From JAJYRX01 sp041655275 (GTDB taxonomy: Bacteria; Pseudomonadota; Gammaproteobacteria; Burkholderiales; Burkholderiaceae_B): a stretch of DNA of 64,000 nt. This document shows, one piece after another, positions 1 through 11,672 of the stretch; position 1 is the stretch's first letter, and every line of letters begins with the position of its first letter. Below the pieces are notes generated by a model that worked only from the letters and a program-made list of their open reading frames with translations, had not been told where the DNA came from and did not search any database. The position numbers and the translations under genes are program-made. The stretch lies in contig JBBAFU010000010.1 of NCBI GenBank assembly GCA_041655275.1, positions 55,627 to 119,626 of the forward strand, written 5' to 3'.

Positions 1-666
1 AACCATGCCCTGCAGCGAGCGCGCCGCGCGCTCGATGCGCGCAAGGCCGGCCATACGGGCACGCTGGACCCGTTTGCAACCGGGCTGCTCGTGTGCTGCC
101 TGGGACGGGCGACGCGGCTGGCGGCCGGCCTGTTCGAGGCGGACAAGACCTATCTGGCCACGCTGCAGCTGGGTGTGGAGACGGATACGGGCGATCTTGA
201 CGGTACGCCGGTGAAGCAGATGGAGGCGGTACCGGCATTCGACGCCGCCGCCATCGAAGCCGTGCTTGCGGCGTATCGCGGCGAGATCGAGCAGGTGCCG
301 CCCATGTATTCGGCGCTCAAGCGCGACGGTAAGCCGCTGTATGCCTACGCGCGCGAAGGCGTGGTGCTCGAGCGCGAGCCGCGCCGCGTGCGCATTGATG
401 TGCTGCGTCTGCTGGAAATCGGCGACACGCAGGTGCAGCTGCTGGTGAGCTGCAGCAAGGGTACGTATGTGCGCACCCTGGCCCAGGACATTGGTCGTGC
501 GCTGGGCTGCTTCGCGCACCTGAGTGCGCTGCGACGCACCCGTGTCGGGCCGTTCGATGTGGCCGACGCGGTCACGCTGGACGGGCTCCAGGCCATGGAA
601 AGGCCGCTGGATGCCGTGATTGCCATCGAGGATTTGCCTGCCGGTGTCCTGCCGGCCGGCGTTTGA
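1..666 (+). CDS. truB: tRNA pseudouridine(55) synthase TruB, 3' part (5' end outside window)
   Basis: TruB converts uridine 55 in the T-loop of tRNAs to pseudouridine in the cytoplasm. Reading frame 1 is open from the first base, so the gene starts upstream of the window. The catalytic motif is visible right at the left edge as AGHTGTLDPFATGLL; the nucleophilic aspartate is the codon at 67-69. Further on, the family motifs around PPMYSALKRDGKPLYAYAR and SKGTYVRTLAQDIG are intact, so the visible part looks functional. It ends 16 nt before typA, the order seen downstream of infB-rbfA in many Burkholderiales, so it is probably the tail of a nusA-infB-rbfA-truB operon lying to the left. That upstream context is inferred. 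Confidence 0.95.
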   Translation, partial: NHALQRARRALDARKAGHTGTLDPFATGLLVCCLGRATRLAAGLFEADKTYLATLQLGVETDTGDLDGTPVKQMEAVPAFDAAAIEAVLAAYRGEIEQVPPMYSALKRDGKPLYAYAREGVVLEREPRRVRIDVLRLLEIGDTQVQLLVSCSKGTYVRTLAQDIGRALGCFAHLSALRRTRVGPFDVADAVTLDGLQAMERPLDAVIAIEDLPAGVLPAGV

Positions 667-682
667 AACATAGGAAGGACGT

Positions 683-2503
683 ATGACTCGCGCATTGCGC
701 AATATTGCCATCATCGCCCACGTCGATCATGGCAAGACAACTCTGGTCGATCAGTTGCTGCGCCAGTCGGGCACTTTTCGTGATAATCAGGCTGTGGGCG
801 AACGCATCATGGATTCGGGTGATATCGAGCGCGAGCGCGGCATCACCATCCTGGCCAAGAATTGTGCTGTTGATTATCAAGGCACACATATAAACATTGT
901 AGATACACCTGGACACGCCGATTTTGGAGGTGAAGTCGAACGCGTGCTGTCCATGGTCGATGGCGTGCTGTTGCTGGTGGATGCCGTTGAGGGCCCCATG
1001 CCGCAGACGCGTTTCGTCACGCGCAAGGCACTGGCCCTGGGCCTGCGCCCCATTGTCGTGGTGAACAAGATCGATCGCCACGGCGCGCGTCCCGATTATG
1101 TCGTGAACGCCACTTTCGATCTTTTCGACAAGCTGGGTGCAAGCGAGGAGCAGCTGGACTTTCCCGTCATCTACGCCTCGGGCCTGAATGGCTTTGCCGG
1201 CCTGGAGCCGGATGTGCGCGAAGGCGACATGAGCCCCCTGTTCGAAGCCATCCTGGCGCATGTTCCCCAGCGTGAGGACGATGTCGACGGCCCCCTGCAG
1301 TTGCAGATCATCTCGCTCGACTACAGCTCCTACGTGGGCAAGATCGGGGTCGGGCGCATCAATCGCGGGCGCCTGCATCCCGGCCGGGATGTGGCACTGC
1401 AATTCGGTCCCGAAGGCGAGCTGCTGCGCGGGCGCGTCAACCAGGTGCTGAAGTTTCGCGGTCTGGAGCATATCCTGGTGGATGAGGCGCAGGCCGGCGA
1501 TATCGTCATGATCAATGGTCTGGACGAGGTCGGCATCGGTGCCACCATCATGGACCCCGAACATCCGCAACCGCTGCCGCTGCTCAGCATCGACGAGCCC
1601 ACACTGACCATGAACTTCATGGTGAACACCTCGCCGCTGGCGGGTCGCGAAGGCCGCTTCGTGACCAGTCGCCAGATCCGCGAGCGACTGGAGCGCGAGC
1701 TCAAGTCCAATGTGGCGCTGCGCGTGAATGACACTGGCGACGATACGGTATTCGAAGTATGCGGACGCGGCGAGCTGCACCTGACCATACTGCTTGAGAA
1801 CATGCGTCGCGAAGGCTATGAGCTGGCCGTGTCGCGCCCGCGCGTCGTCCTGCGCGAGGAGGACGGCCGGACGCTGGAGCCCTACGAGTGGCTCACGGTG
1901 GATGTCGAGGATGCACACCAGGGGGCGGTAATGGAGACCCTGGGGCGGCGCCGCGGCGAGCTGCAGGACATGCAGGCCGACGGCCGCGGGCGCACGCGGC
2001 TGGAATACCGGATTCCGGCGCGCGGCCTCATCGGTTTTCAGGGTGAATTCCTGACGCTCACACGCGGCACCGGTATCATGAGCCATGTCTTCGATGACTA
2101 TGCGCCCTTGCGTGAAGGCAGCGTGGGCGAGCGGCGCAATGGCGTGCTCATCAGCCAGGACAGCGGCGAGGCCGTGGCCTACGCGCTGTGGAAGCTGCAG
2201 GAGCGCGGACGCATGTTCATCGGACCCAATGAGCCGGTCTACGAGGGCATGATCATCGGCATTCATAGCCGTGACAATGATCTGGTCGTCAACGCCCTGC
2301 GCGAGAAGAAACTGACCAATATCCGTGCCGCAGGCAAGGATGACCACATCGATCTGGTGCCGCCGATCGCGCTCACGCTCGAGTACGCCATCCAGTTCAT
2401 CGATGATGACGAACTGGTCGAGATCACGCCAGACTCCATTCGCCTGCGCAAGCGCTACCTGCTGGAACACGAGCGCCGTCGCGCCGCGCGCCAGAGCGCC
2501 TGA
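683..2503 (+). CDS. typA: Translational GTPase TypA/BipA
   Basis: TypA (BipA) is a ribosome-associated GTPase of the elongation factor family, involved in ribosome assembly and stress growth. The 606-residue length matches the family. The P-loop AHVDHGKTT is at residues 12-20, the switch I motif RGITI follows, then G3 DTPGHADF near residue 75 and NKID near residue 128; EF-G-like domains and the TypA-specific C-terminal domain follow. The ATG is preceded by a good AGGAAGG ribosome binding site. It lies 16 nt after truB and is probably co-transcribed. One oddity is that about 50 bases (861-910) around the G3 motif are only about one third GC and use rare codons such as ATA, CCT and GGA, unlike the rest of the gene. 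Confidence 0.97.
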   Translation: MTRALRNIAIIAHVDHGKTTLVDQLLRQSGTFRDNQAVGERIMDSGDIERERGITILAKNCAVDYQGTHINIVDTPGHADFGGEVERVLSMVDGVLLLVDAVEGPMPQTRFVTRKALALGLRPIVVVNKIDRHGARPDYVVNATFDLFDKLGASEEQLDFPVIYASGLNGFAGLEPDVREGDMSPLFEAILAHVPQREDDVDGPLQLQIISLDYSSYVGKIGVGRINRGRLHPGRDVALQFGPEGELLRGRVNQVLKFRGLEHILVDEAQAGDIVMINGLDEVGIGATIMDPEHPQPLPLLSIDEPTLTMNFMVNTSPLAGREGRFVTSRQIRERLERELKSNVALRVNDTGDDTVFEVCGRGELHLTILLENMRREGYELAVSRPRVVLREEDGRTLEPYEWLTVDVEDAHQGAVMETLGRRRGELQDMQADGRGRTRLEYRIPARGLIGFQGEFLTLTRGTGIMSHVFDDYAPLREGSVGERRNGVLISQDSGEAVAYALWKLQERGRMFIGPNEPVYEGMIIGIHSRDNDLVVNALREKKLTNIRAAGKDDHIDLVPPIALTLEYAIQFIDDDELVEITPDSIRLRKRYLLEHERRRAARQSA

Positions 2504-2507
2504 GCGA

Positions 2508-2528
2508 CGGGCAGCGGGCAGCGGACAG
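2508..2528. repeat. Three tandem 7-bp repeats between typA and the LOG gene
   Basis: Two copies of CGGGCAG are followed by one CGGACAG, filling most of the 30-nt gap between two convergent stop codons. No U-tract or clear hairpin follows, so it is not a standard terminator. It may be simple replication slippage. Confidence 0.5.
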
Positions 2529-2533
2529 CGGGG

Positions 2534-3212
2534 CTATTCGGGCAGGGCGGGTTCGGTATCGGGCTCGAGCAGATTGGCCTCGCTGAACGACTGTATCGCC
2601 TCCAGGGCCTCGTCGGGATCATCGGTGACCATCAGCAGGTCCAGGTCGTTGGGTCCGATGAGGCCGTGGGCGAGCTGGTGCTCGCGTACCCAGTCCATGA
2701 GCGGGTCCCAGAAGGTGCTGCCCATGAGGATGATGGGCGCGGGCGGCACCTTGCCGGTGTGCACCAGCGTCATCACCTCGAAGATCTCGTCCAGTGTGCC
2801 CCAGCCGCCGGGCAGGGCAATGTAGGCCATGCTGTGCATGAAGAAAGTGGCCTTGCGCGAGTAGAAGTAATCGAAGAACAGGCTGTGTGTCTGGAACTGG
2901 TTGTTCTCGGTCTCGAAAGGCAGATGGATGTTCAGGCCTATACTGGTGCCGCCGGCCTCGAAAGCCCCCTTGTTGGCGGCCTCCATGATGCCCGGGCCGC
3001 CGCCTGCAATGACCGGATAGCCGGCTTGTGCCAGGTGCGCGCCCAGCGCTTCGCTGAGCGCATAATACGGGGAATCGGGCCGCACGCGCGCGCCGCCGAA
3101 GATGCTCACGCCCCAGCCGACCTGCTGAAGGGTCTCGGCAGCGACCTGCATCTCTGCCATAATTCTGGGGATCTGCCGGGTGGCCGGCATGCGACGGACC
3201 TTGTTTTTTGCC

Positions 3213-3214
<2 letters not shown>
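2534..3214 (-). CDS. LOG family protein (TIGR00730-type Rossmann-fold nucleotide hydrolase)
   Basis: The family contains cytokinin-activating phosphoribohydrolases and bacterial nucleotide 5'-monophosphate nucleosidases; the true substrate here is not known. The protein has the Rossmann-fold signature GGGPGIMEAANKGA at residues 71-84 and the catalytic PGGWGTLDE at 135-143, the two diagnostic LOG motifs. It is cytoplasmic, with no signal peptide. The longest start (ATG at 3214) overlaps the polA start codon head-to-head in the sequence CATG. An alternative ATG at 3193 has AAGGT about 7 nt upstream and may be the real start. The promoter of one gene must lie inside the other. Its 3' end faces typA across 30 nt. 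Confidence 0.88.
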
Positions 3215-5930
<2,716 letters not shown>

Positions 5931-5955
5931 GCCGGCTCGGCGAACCGACCGGGTG

Positions 5956-7617
5956 TCAGTCGGTCATGTCGCGCAGGCGGTTGGGCAGCAGCTCGCCGTG
6001 GCGGGCCAGAATCGGGTAGGCTGCCGCTTCCACGAGGTAGGAATTGACGGCCTTGGCATCACGCAGGAAATCCAGCACCATGGAACCCGTCTCGGCATGC
6101 TCCACGCAGCCCGACTTGATTTCGTGCAGGTGCTTTTCCGCCGCCTCCGCCTCGATCTTGCGGAAATGATCCTTTTCGTAGGCCAGGTGGCGTGCGCTGC
6201 GCAGATCCTCGGCCACGAACAGCGAGGCCATGCGGCGCTGGTTGCGCAACAGGCGCTCGACCACGATCTGCAGCCCGGCCTTCTGCTCGTCGCTGAACAC
6301 CCGGCCTTTCTTGGTCACATCGGAAGTGATCTTGAGCAGCCCGTGGGTGACCTGGCTCGCCGCGCGTGATACCTGGGTGGTGAAGCTCAGGATGTCATTA
6401 AGGTGGCGATGGTCTTCCTTGGTCATGTTCTCCTGATCCAGCGTCGCCAGGTAGGCGGTGATGCGGCTTTCCAGCTGGTTGATGGCATCGTCCAGATAGC
6501 GCGCGTGATTGATGCGGTGGCGGCTTTCGCTCTGCAGGTCGGCCTTGACCATGCCCAGCAGCGATTGCAGCATGTCGGCCAGGCGCAGGGCTTCCCGCGC
6601 AGCGTTGCCGAGCGCAATCGCGGGCACTTCATGGGCCGAATCATCCAGGTACATCGGGCGCGACGGATCGTCCGGGTCGGTGCGCCGCGGCAGCAAGCGC
6701 ACCAGCAGGCGTGCGTAGGGCGGAAGCACCGGCAGGAAGAGGGCGGCGACGATGATGTTGAACAGGGTGTGGAAGTTCGCCACCGCCCGCGCCGGGTCGC
6801 TGGACAGCCACTGCATGGCACTGGCCACCCAGGGCAGGGCGATGAGCACCAGCAGGCTGCCGACGACGCGCGTACCCAGATTGCCCAGGGGCAGGCGGCG
6901 CGAGGCCGGATCCCCCTGGTCGGGCGTTTCCAGCACCGGATTGATGGCCGAACCCAGGTTGGCACCCAGCACCAGGGCGCAGGCCAGCGGGGCCGTCACC
7001 AGTCCGTGGCTGGCGAGTGACATGATGATCACCACCACGGATACGCTGGAGTGCGCGGCCCAGGACAGCACGGCTGCGATCCCCATGGCCATGATGGGCT
7101 GATCCTTCAGCGCATCGAGCATGATCTGCAGCACGACGGCGTCCTGCACCGGAGCCAGCAGTTGCACCAGCTCATGCAGGGAGAGCAGCAGCAGGCCGAA
7201 GCCGACGAACACGCGTCCCAGATCACGGCGCCGGCCGGGCTGGTTGCGCCGGAACATCCAGACGCCCACGAGGATGAAGGCCGGGGCCAGCGCGGTCAGA
7301 TTGAACGAGAGCAGCTGGACGATGAGCGTGGTACCGACATTGGCGCCCAGCATCGCGGCCAGGCCCGGCATGAGCGCCACCATGCCGCCGGCGGCAAAAC
7401 TGGTGATCATGAGTCCCGTGGCTGTGCTGCTCTGTATGGCGGCGGTGATGCCCAGGCCGGTGAGGAAGGCGCGCGTGCGCGTGCCCAGCGCACGCCCCAT
7501 GATGACGCCCAGCCGTGCGCCGAAGGCGCGCTGCACGCCGGACTGGACCATGTGCACACCCCAGAGCAGGAGTGCGGCATAGCCGCCAAAATCCAGCAGG
7601 GCAAACAGCTCTTTCAT
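5956..7617 (-). CDS. Na/Pi-cotransporter family protein with C-terminal PhoU-like domain
   Basis: This is a predicted inner-membrane sodium-dependent phosphate transporter of the NptA/YjbB type. The N-terminal 320 residues are hydrophobic helices containing the inverted-repeat core. The first repeat has IQSSTATG (Q62-S64) and GANVGTT (91-97). The second has AAHSSVSV (about 187-194) and GANLGSAINPV. A soluble helical region from about residue 340 onward resembles PhoU. In related proteins it can export or import phosphate; direction cannot be read from sequence. It follows htpX by 24 nt on the same strand, and its 3' end is convergent with polA. A phoU gene is also present at 42.6 kb. Confidence 0.9.
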   Translation of the reverse strand: MKELFALLDFGGYAALLLWGVHMVQSGVQRAFGARLGVIMGRALGTRTRAFLTGLGITAAIQSSTATGLMITSFAAGGMVALMPGLAAMLGANVGTTLIVQLLSFNLTALAPAFILVGVWMFRRNQPGRRRDLGRVFVGFGLLLLSLHELVQLLAPVQDAVVLQIMLDALKDQPIMAMGIAAVLSWAAHSSVSVVVIIMSLASHGLVTAPLACALVLGANLGSAINPVLETPDQGDPASRRLPLGNLGTRVVGSLLVLIALPWVASAMQWLSSDPARAVANFHTLFNIIVAALFLPVLPPYARLLVRLLPRRTDPDDPSRPMYLDDSAHEVPAIALGNAAREALRLADMLQSLLGMVKADLQSESRHRINHARYLDDAINQLESRITAYLATLDQENMTKEDHRHLNDILSFTTQVSRAASQVTHGLLKITSDVTKKGRVFSDEQKAGLQIVVERLLRNQRRMASLFVAEDLRSARHLAYEKDHFRKIEAEAAEKHLHEIKSGCVEHAETGSMVLDFLRDAKAVNSYLVEAAAYPILARHGELLPNRLRDMTD

Positions 7618-7641
7618 CGGAGCGCCATTCCGGGCCGGTGA

Positions 7642-8529
7642 TCAGCCCAGCTGCAGGGATTGCAGGGCCTGCAGGCGCTGTTCTATGGGGGGGTGGCTGG
7701 CGAACAGCGAGCCCAGGCTGCGCCCGCTGATGCCGGCGGCCTCGAAAGTCTTGGGCAGGTCGCCGGATTCCATGTTGCCCAGGCGCTGCAGGGCGCGCAT
7801 CATGGGCTGGCGCGAACCCAGCAGCCGGGCCGAACCTTCATCGGCACGAAATTCCCGCTGGCGCGAGAACCAGGCGACGATGATGGATGCGAGAATGCCG
7901 AACAGGATTTCACACACGATGACCGTGAGGTAATAGCCCATGCCGACGCCGCCGCGCTGGTCGCTGTTGCGCGACAGCATGGTGTCGACGACATAGCCGA
8001 CCACACGTGACAGGAAGACGACGAAGGTGTTGACCACGCCCTGGATGAGGGTGAGTGTGACCATGTCGCCGTTGGCGATGTGTGCGACTTCGTGACCCAG
8101 CACGGCCGTTACTTCTTCCTGGGTCATGGCATTGAGCAGGCCGGTGGATACGGCCACCAGGGCGCTGTTGCGAAAGGCGCCCGTTGCAAAGGCATTGGGC
8201 GCACCCTCGTAGATGGCGACTTCCGGCACGCCGATGCCGGCGCGTCCGGCCAGCTGGTGTACCGTCTGTACCAGCCAGGCTTCCTGCGGGTTGCGCGGCG
8301 CCGCCGGATCGATGACGCGTGCGCCGGTGCTGCGCTTGGCCATCCACTTGCTGATCAGCAGTGAAAAGATGGCGCCGGTGAAACCGACGATTGCAGAAAA
8401 GATCAGCAGCTGGGCGGGGTCCAGTCCGCGGGCGCTCAGATAGCGGCCCACACCGAGCAGATTCATGGACAGGCTCAGTACGACGAGCACGGCCAGGTTG
8501 GTCATCAGGAACAGAGTGATTCGCTTCAT
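7642..8529 (-). CDS. htpX: Membrane zinc metalloprotease HtpX
   Basis: HtpX is an inner-membrane M48 protease that degrades misfolded membrane proteins, partnering with FtsH in quality control. At 295 residues it has the family length. Two N-terminal membrane segments lie at about residues 5-27 and 40-60, and two more follow the active site. The zinc-binding HEVAH is at residues 146-150, with the third ligand region REFRADEGSARLLG downstream. It is the first gene of an htpX-Na/Pi transporter pair. The start codon lies close to the divergent EamA transporter gene, so both promoters must fit within about 90 nt. Confidence 0.96.
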   Translation of the reverse strand: MKRITLFLMTNLAVLVVLSLSMNLLGVGRYLSARGLDPAQLLIFSAIVGFTGAIFSLLISKWMAKRSTGARVIDPAAPRNPQEAWLVQTVHQLAGRAGIGVPEVAIYEGAPNAFATGAFRNSALVAVSTGLLNAMTQEEVTAVLGHEVAHIANGDMVTLTLIQGVVNTFVVFLSRVVGYVVDTMLSRNSDQRGGVGMGYYLTVIVCEILFGILASIIVAWFSRQREFRADEGSARLLGSRQPMMRALQRLGNMESGDLPKTFEAAGISGRSLGSLFASHPPIEQRLQALQSLQLG

Positions 8530-8614
8530 GAATGCGGTCCTTCAGGGTGCCTTCGTCAGGAGGGCAGAGTATAGTAAAGCCTTTGTGCCATTTTTGCTGA
8601 AAACGGTCGAGCAG

Positions 8615-9589
8615 ATGCAGTCTTTGTGGATGTTGTTGGCCAGCGCCATGTTTGCCCTCATGGGCGCCTGCGTCAAAGTCGCGACCGATTGGGGGGCGGA
8701 TCTGGCGCTCATCATGATCTTCCGCGGTCTGCCGTCCATATTGGTGATACTGGTCTGGACCATGGCCACCCGTCGCAGCCTGCGCCCGCGCAGCTGGCGC
8801 TTCCATATCTGGCGCAATATTGCCGGAACCGGCTCCATGTGGCTGGGCTTTTACGCCATTGCCCAGCTGCCGCTGGCGCTGGCCATGAGTCTGAACTATA
8901 CCGCGCCTTTGTTCATTGCCGGCTGGATGCTGGGTTGGGGCGGGGCCCAGCGCGATGGCATACGGGTGTTCACGGTCGTGCTCGGTTTCCTGGGCGTGCT
9001 CGCCATTCTGCGTCCGGGCATGGGCCAGGAGCACTGGCTGGCTGCGCTGGCCGGTATTGGCGCCGGCGGGCTGGCGGCCATCTCCATGATGCAGTTGCGC
9101 GAGCTGGGTCGCGTGGGCGAGCCGGAATGGCGCACAGTGTTCATCTTTTCTTCCTGTATCGTTATTTCCGGCATCGTGATGCTGTTGATACAGGGCATGG
9201 CGGCACCGGATCTGCGTCTCATGCTGGCGCTGGTGGGGCTGGGCATCTTCGGCCTGGTCGGGCAGCTGGCCGTGACGCGGGCCTTCGGCATGGGCTCCGC
9301 GCTGCTCACGGCGGCGCTGCAATACACGGCCATCATCTTTGCCGCCCTGCTGGGTTTTCTGGTCTGGGGCAGTGTGCCCGACCTGCTCGCCTGGGCCGGC
9401 ATGGCGCTCATCGTCGCCTCTGGCCTGCTGTCCACCTGGCGCACTTTCAGCGAAGACCGGCTGCTGCAGGGCAGTGCGCCCGTCGCCACGGCACCGGCCG
9501 GCACCGATATCCAGATTGCGGCGGCACCGCCTGTGGCGGGCGTCGATGCCCTGAACCCTGAACTGTCCAAGGAGGCACAACATGCCTGA
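8615..9589 (+). CDS. EamA/DMT-family transporter
   Basis: A 324-residue integral membrane protein of the drug/metabolite transporter superfamily, with about ten hydrophobic helices in two EamA repeats. Motifs such as LSLNYTAPLF-like (here MSLNYTAPLF) in helix 4 and a glycine-rich second half fit the family. The substrate cannot be deduced. The start at 8615 gives the canonical short N-terminus; an in-frame ATG at 8528 would add 29 non-family residues and overlap the htpX start. The end overlaps the sulfurtransferase gene by 8 nt, so the two are likely co-translated. Confidence 0.86.
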   Translation: MQSLWMLLASAMFALMGACVKVATDWGADLALIMIFRGLPSILVILVWTMATRRSLRPRSWRFHIWRNIAGTGSMWLGFYAIAQLPLALAMSLNYTAPLFIAGWMLGWGGAQRDGIRVFTVVLGFLGVLAILRPGMGQEHWLAALAGIGAGGLAAISMMQLRELGRVGEPEWRTVFIFSSCIVISGIVMLLIQGMAAPDLRLMLALVGLGIFGLVGQLAVTRAFGMGSALLTAALQYTAIIFAALLGFLVWGSVPDLLAWAGMALIVASGLLSTWRTFSEDRLLQGSAPVATAPAGTDIQIAAAPPVAGVDALNPELSKEAQHA

Positions 9590-10436
9590 GCAGGATTTTC
9601 TCGTCGAAGCGGATGTACTCGAAGCCCGTCTGGCCGATCCGGCTGTGCGAATCTTCGATGTGCGTCATGATCTTTTCGATGCCGCAGCGGGGCGCAAGGC
9701 CTACGAGGCGGGACATGTGCCCGGCGCCTTCTTCCTGAGCCAGGCTGACGCGCTGTCCGGCCCCATGACCGGCACCAACGGCCGCCATCCCCTGCCGGAT
9801 CGCGGCCGGCTGGCGGCCCTGATGCAGCGCTGCGGCCTGTCGGCGGATCGCCTGGCCGTTGTCTACGACGATGGCGGCAGCGGCTTTGCCGTGCGTGCCT
9901 GGTGGCTGCTGCGCTGGGCGGGCCATTCGCAGGTGCGTATCCTGAACGGCGGCTGGCGGGCCTGGTGCGCAGCCGGCGGTGCAAGCGAAGCCGGCGAGGG
10001 TGCCGTGCCGGCCGACGGTCCGCAGCAGCTGCCCGTACCGCAAGCCATGCCCACAATCTCGGCCGCCGGCGTGCTCGCCGGGCTCACGCCGGCGGGACCG
10101 CTGCTGATTGATGCGCGCGATGCACCCCGGTATCATGGCCACACCGAGCCGCTCGATCCGGTGGCCGGTCATATTCCCGGAGCCGTCAACCGGCCCATTG
10201 CAGACAATCTGGATGCTGACGGCCGCTTCAAGCCGGCCGTACAGCTGCGCAGCGAGTTCGAGGCGCTGCTGCACGGACGCGCACCCGGCGACGTGGTGCA
10301 CTATTGCGGTTCCGGCATTACGGCCTGCCATAACCTGTTTGCCATGGAGCTGGCAGGTCTGTCGGGTTCCGTGCTCTACCCGGGCTCCTGGAGCGAGTGG
10401 TGCAGCGACGCGCAGCGCCCGGTCGCCCGTGATTGA
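9582..10436 (+). CDS. sseA: Sulfurtransferase, 3-mercaptopyruvate type (two rhodanese domains)
   Basis: The enzyme transfers sulfane sulfur from 3-mercaptopyruvate or thiosulfate to an acceptor. The 284-residue protein has an N-terminal inactive rhodanese domain (about 1-140) and a C-terminal catalytic domain. The active-site loop CGSGITA, with C242, matches the mercaptopyruvate-type consensus CGSGVTA rather than the thiosulfate type CRKGVTA. An AAGGAGG ribosome binding site lies inside the end of the preceding transporter gene. The assignment to mercaptopyruvate specificity rests on the loop only. Confidence 0.88.
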   Translation: MPEQDFLVEADVLEARLADPAVRIFDVRHDLFDAAAGRKAYEAGHVPGAFFLSQADALSGPMTGTNGRHPLPDRGRLAALMQRCGLSADRLAVVYDDGGSGFAVRAWWLLRWAGHSQVRILNGGWRAWCAAGGASEAGEGAVPADGPQQLPVPQAMPTISAAGVLAGLTPAGPLLIDARDAPRYHGHTEPLDPVAGHIPGAVNRPIADNLDADGRFKPAVQLRSEFEALLHGRAPGDVVHYCGSGITACHNLFAMELAGLSGSVLYPGSWSEWCSDAQRPVARD

Positions 10437-10472
10437 ACCGACCGTAACTGAACCGAATCAGGAAGTCCTTTT

Positions 10473-10742
10473 ATGACAGACGATGTGACCACGGTGCCGG
10501 AAACGCCCGAAGAGGCTCTGCCTGCCGACTTCGAGACCGCAATGCAGGCGCTCGAGGCGCTGGTCGAATCCATGGAGAACGACAGGCTCACACTCGATGA
10601 GTCCCTGCGCCAGTACAAGCGCGGCGTGGCGCTCGCCCGCCGCTGCCAGGAGCATCTGGCCGAAGCAGAGCGCCAGGTGAAGGTGCTGCAGGAAGGCCGG
10701 CTCGTCGAGCGCGATTTCACGCCGGATGAGGATGGTGCATGA
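10473..10742 (+). CDS. xseB: Exodeoxyribonuclease VII small subunit
   Basis: XseB is the small subunit of exonuclease VII, which degrades single-stranded DNA from both ends. The 89-residue acidic helical protein carries the family pattern FETAMQALEALVESMENDRLTL-like with YKRGVALARRCQ; it contains no catalytic residues itself, as expected. The large subunit gene xseA is not in this window. The gene starts with an AGGAAG site and overlaps ispA by 4 nt (ATGA), the xseB-ispA-dxs arrangement common in proteobacteria. Confidence 0.95.
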   Translation: MTDDVTTVPETPEEALPADFETAMQALEALVESMENDRLTLDESLRQYKRGVALARRCQEHLAEAERQVKVLQEGRLVERDFTPDEDGA

Positions 10743-11659
10743 GGCCGGCCTACGACGCGCAGGTGTTCGCGGCCTGGCTGGATGAGCGTGTAGACAGGGT
10801 TGAAGGTGTGCTGGCGCATCATCTGCCCAGGGCCGCTGTGGTGCCCGCGCACTTGCACGAGGCCATGCGCTATGCAGTACTGGGCGGCGGCAAGCGTATT
10901 CGCGCCAGCCTGGTCTATGCGGCCGGCGAGCTGGGTCCGGCATCCGGGCTGGCACCATCGGCCCAGGAGGCGGCACTCGATCATGCAGCGGCGGCCGTCG
11001 AGCTCATCCATGCCTATTCGCTGGTGCATGATGATCTGCCCTGCATGGATGACGACGCCCTGCGCCGGGGCCGTCCCACGGTCCACCTTGCCTTTGATGA
11101 GGCCACAGCCATGCTGGCGGGCGATGCATTGCAGCCGCTTGCTTTCGAATTGCTGGCGGCCATGCCCATTGCGCCCGCCCTGGTGGTCCAGGCGAGCCGC
11201 CTGCTGGCCCAGGCCGCGGGCAGTCGCGGCATGGTGGGCGGGCAGGCCATTGATTGTCTGAATGTGGGGCAGTCCATGTCGCATGAGGATCTGCGCCGGA
11301 TGCATCAGATGAAGACGGGTGCGCTGTTGCAGGCCAGTGTGCTGCTGGGCGGCATCGTGTCGGGTGCCAGTTCGCAGGCGCGCCGGGAGCTGGAGCGCTA
11401 CGCAGTGGCCACGGGCCTGGCCTTCCAGGTGATGGACGACATTCTCGATGTGACTGCCGACACTGTCACGCTGGGCAAGACGGCGGGTAAGGATGAAGCC
11501 AGCAACAAGCCCACCATGGTATCCAGCCTGGGGCTTGACGGTGCGCGCGCCCTGCTGGCCGAGCTGGCCGCGCAAGCGCATGCCGCCCTGCGTACACTGG
11601 GTCCGGGGGCTGCGTGTCTTGCCGGCATTGTCGATGCCATTGTCGAGCGTGAACGCTGA
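10739..11659 (+). CDS. ispA: Farnesyl diphosphate synthase (geranyltranstransferase)
   Basis: IspA condenses isopentenyl diphosphate with dimethylallyl and then geranyl diphosphate to make C15 farnesyl diphosphate. The first aspartate-rich motif is HDDLPCMDDD (D98, D99, D104) and the second is MDDILD (D233, D234, D237); both are intact. GGGKRIRASL near residue 50 is the substrate-binding motif. The 306-residue length fits short-chain bacterial synthases. It sits between xseB (4-nt overlap) and dxs (13 nt later). Its product feeds quinones, undecaprenyl carriers and the hpnCDE squalene genes 15 kb away. Confidence 0.95.
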   Translation: MRPAYDAQVFAAWLDERVDRVEGVLAHHLPRAAVVPAHLHEAMRYAVLGGGKRIRASLVYAAGELGPASGLAPSAQEAALDHAAAAVELIHAYSLVHDDLPCMDDDALRRGRPTVHLAFDEATAMLAGDALQPLAFELLAAMPIAPALVVQASRLLAQAAGSRGMVGGQAIDCLNVGQSMSHEDLRRMHQMKTGALLQASVLLGGIVSGASSQARRELERYAVATGLAFQVMDDILDVTADTVTLGKTAGKDEASNKPTMVSSLGLDGARALLAELAAQAHAALRTLGPGAACLAGIVDAIVERER

Positions 11660-11667
11660 GTTAAAAT
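11640..11667 (+). promoter_or_regulatory. Possible promoter for dxs giving a leaderless transcript
   Basis: TTGTCG at 11640-11645 and TAAAAT at 11662-11667 are separated by 16 nt. The -10 hexamer ends 5 nt before the dxs ATG, so a transcript would begin at or next to the start codon. There is no ribosome binding site before dxs. This is a prediction from pattern only. Confidence 0.4.
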
Positions 11668-11672
11668 GACGC

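Noticed and set aside
870..894. TTGATT and TATAAA in the AT-rich part of typA as an internal promoter
   Set aside because: The spacer is only 13 nt, too short for a standard sigma-70 promoter; kept only as an AT-rich island.
5944..5964. Hairpin ACCGAC/GTCGGT between polA and the Na/Pi gene as a terminator
   Set aside because: Stem is only 6 bp, the loop is nine bases, there is no U-tract, and it overlaps the stop codon of the minus-strand gene.
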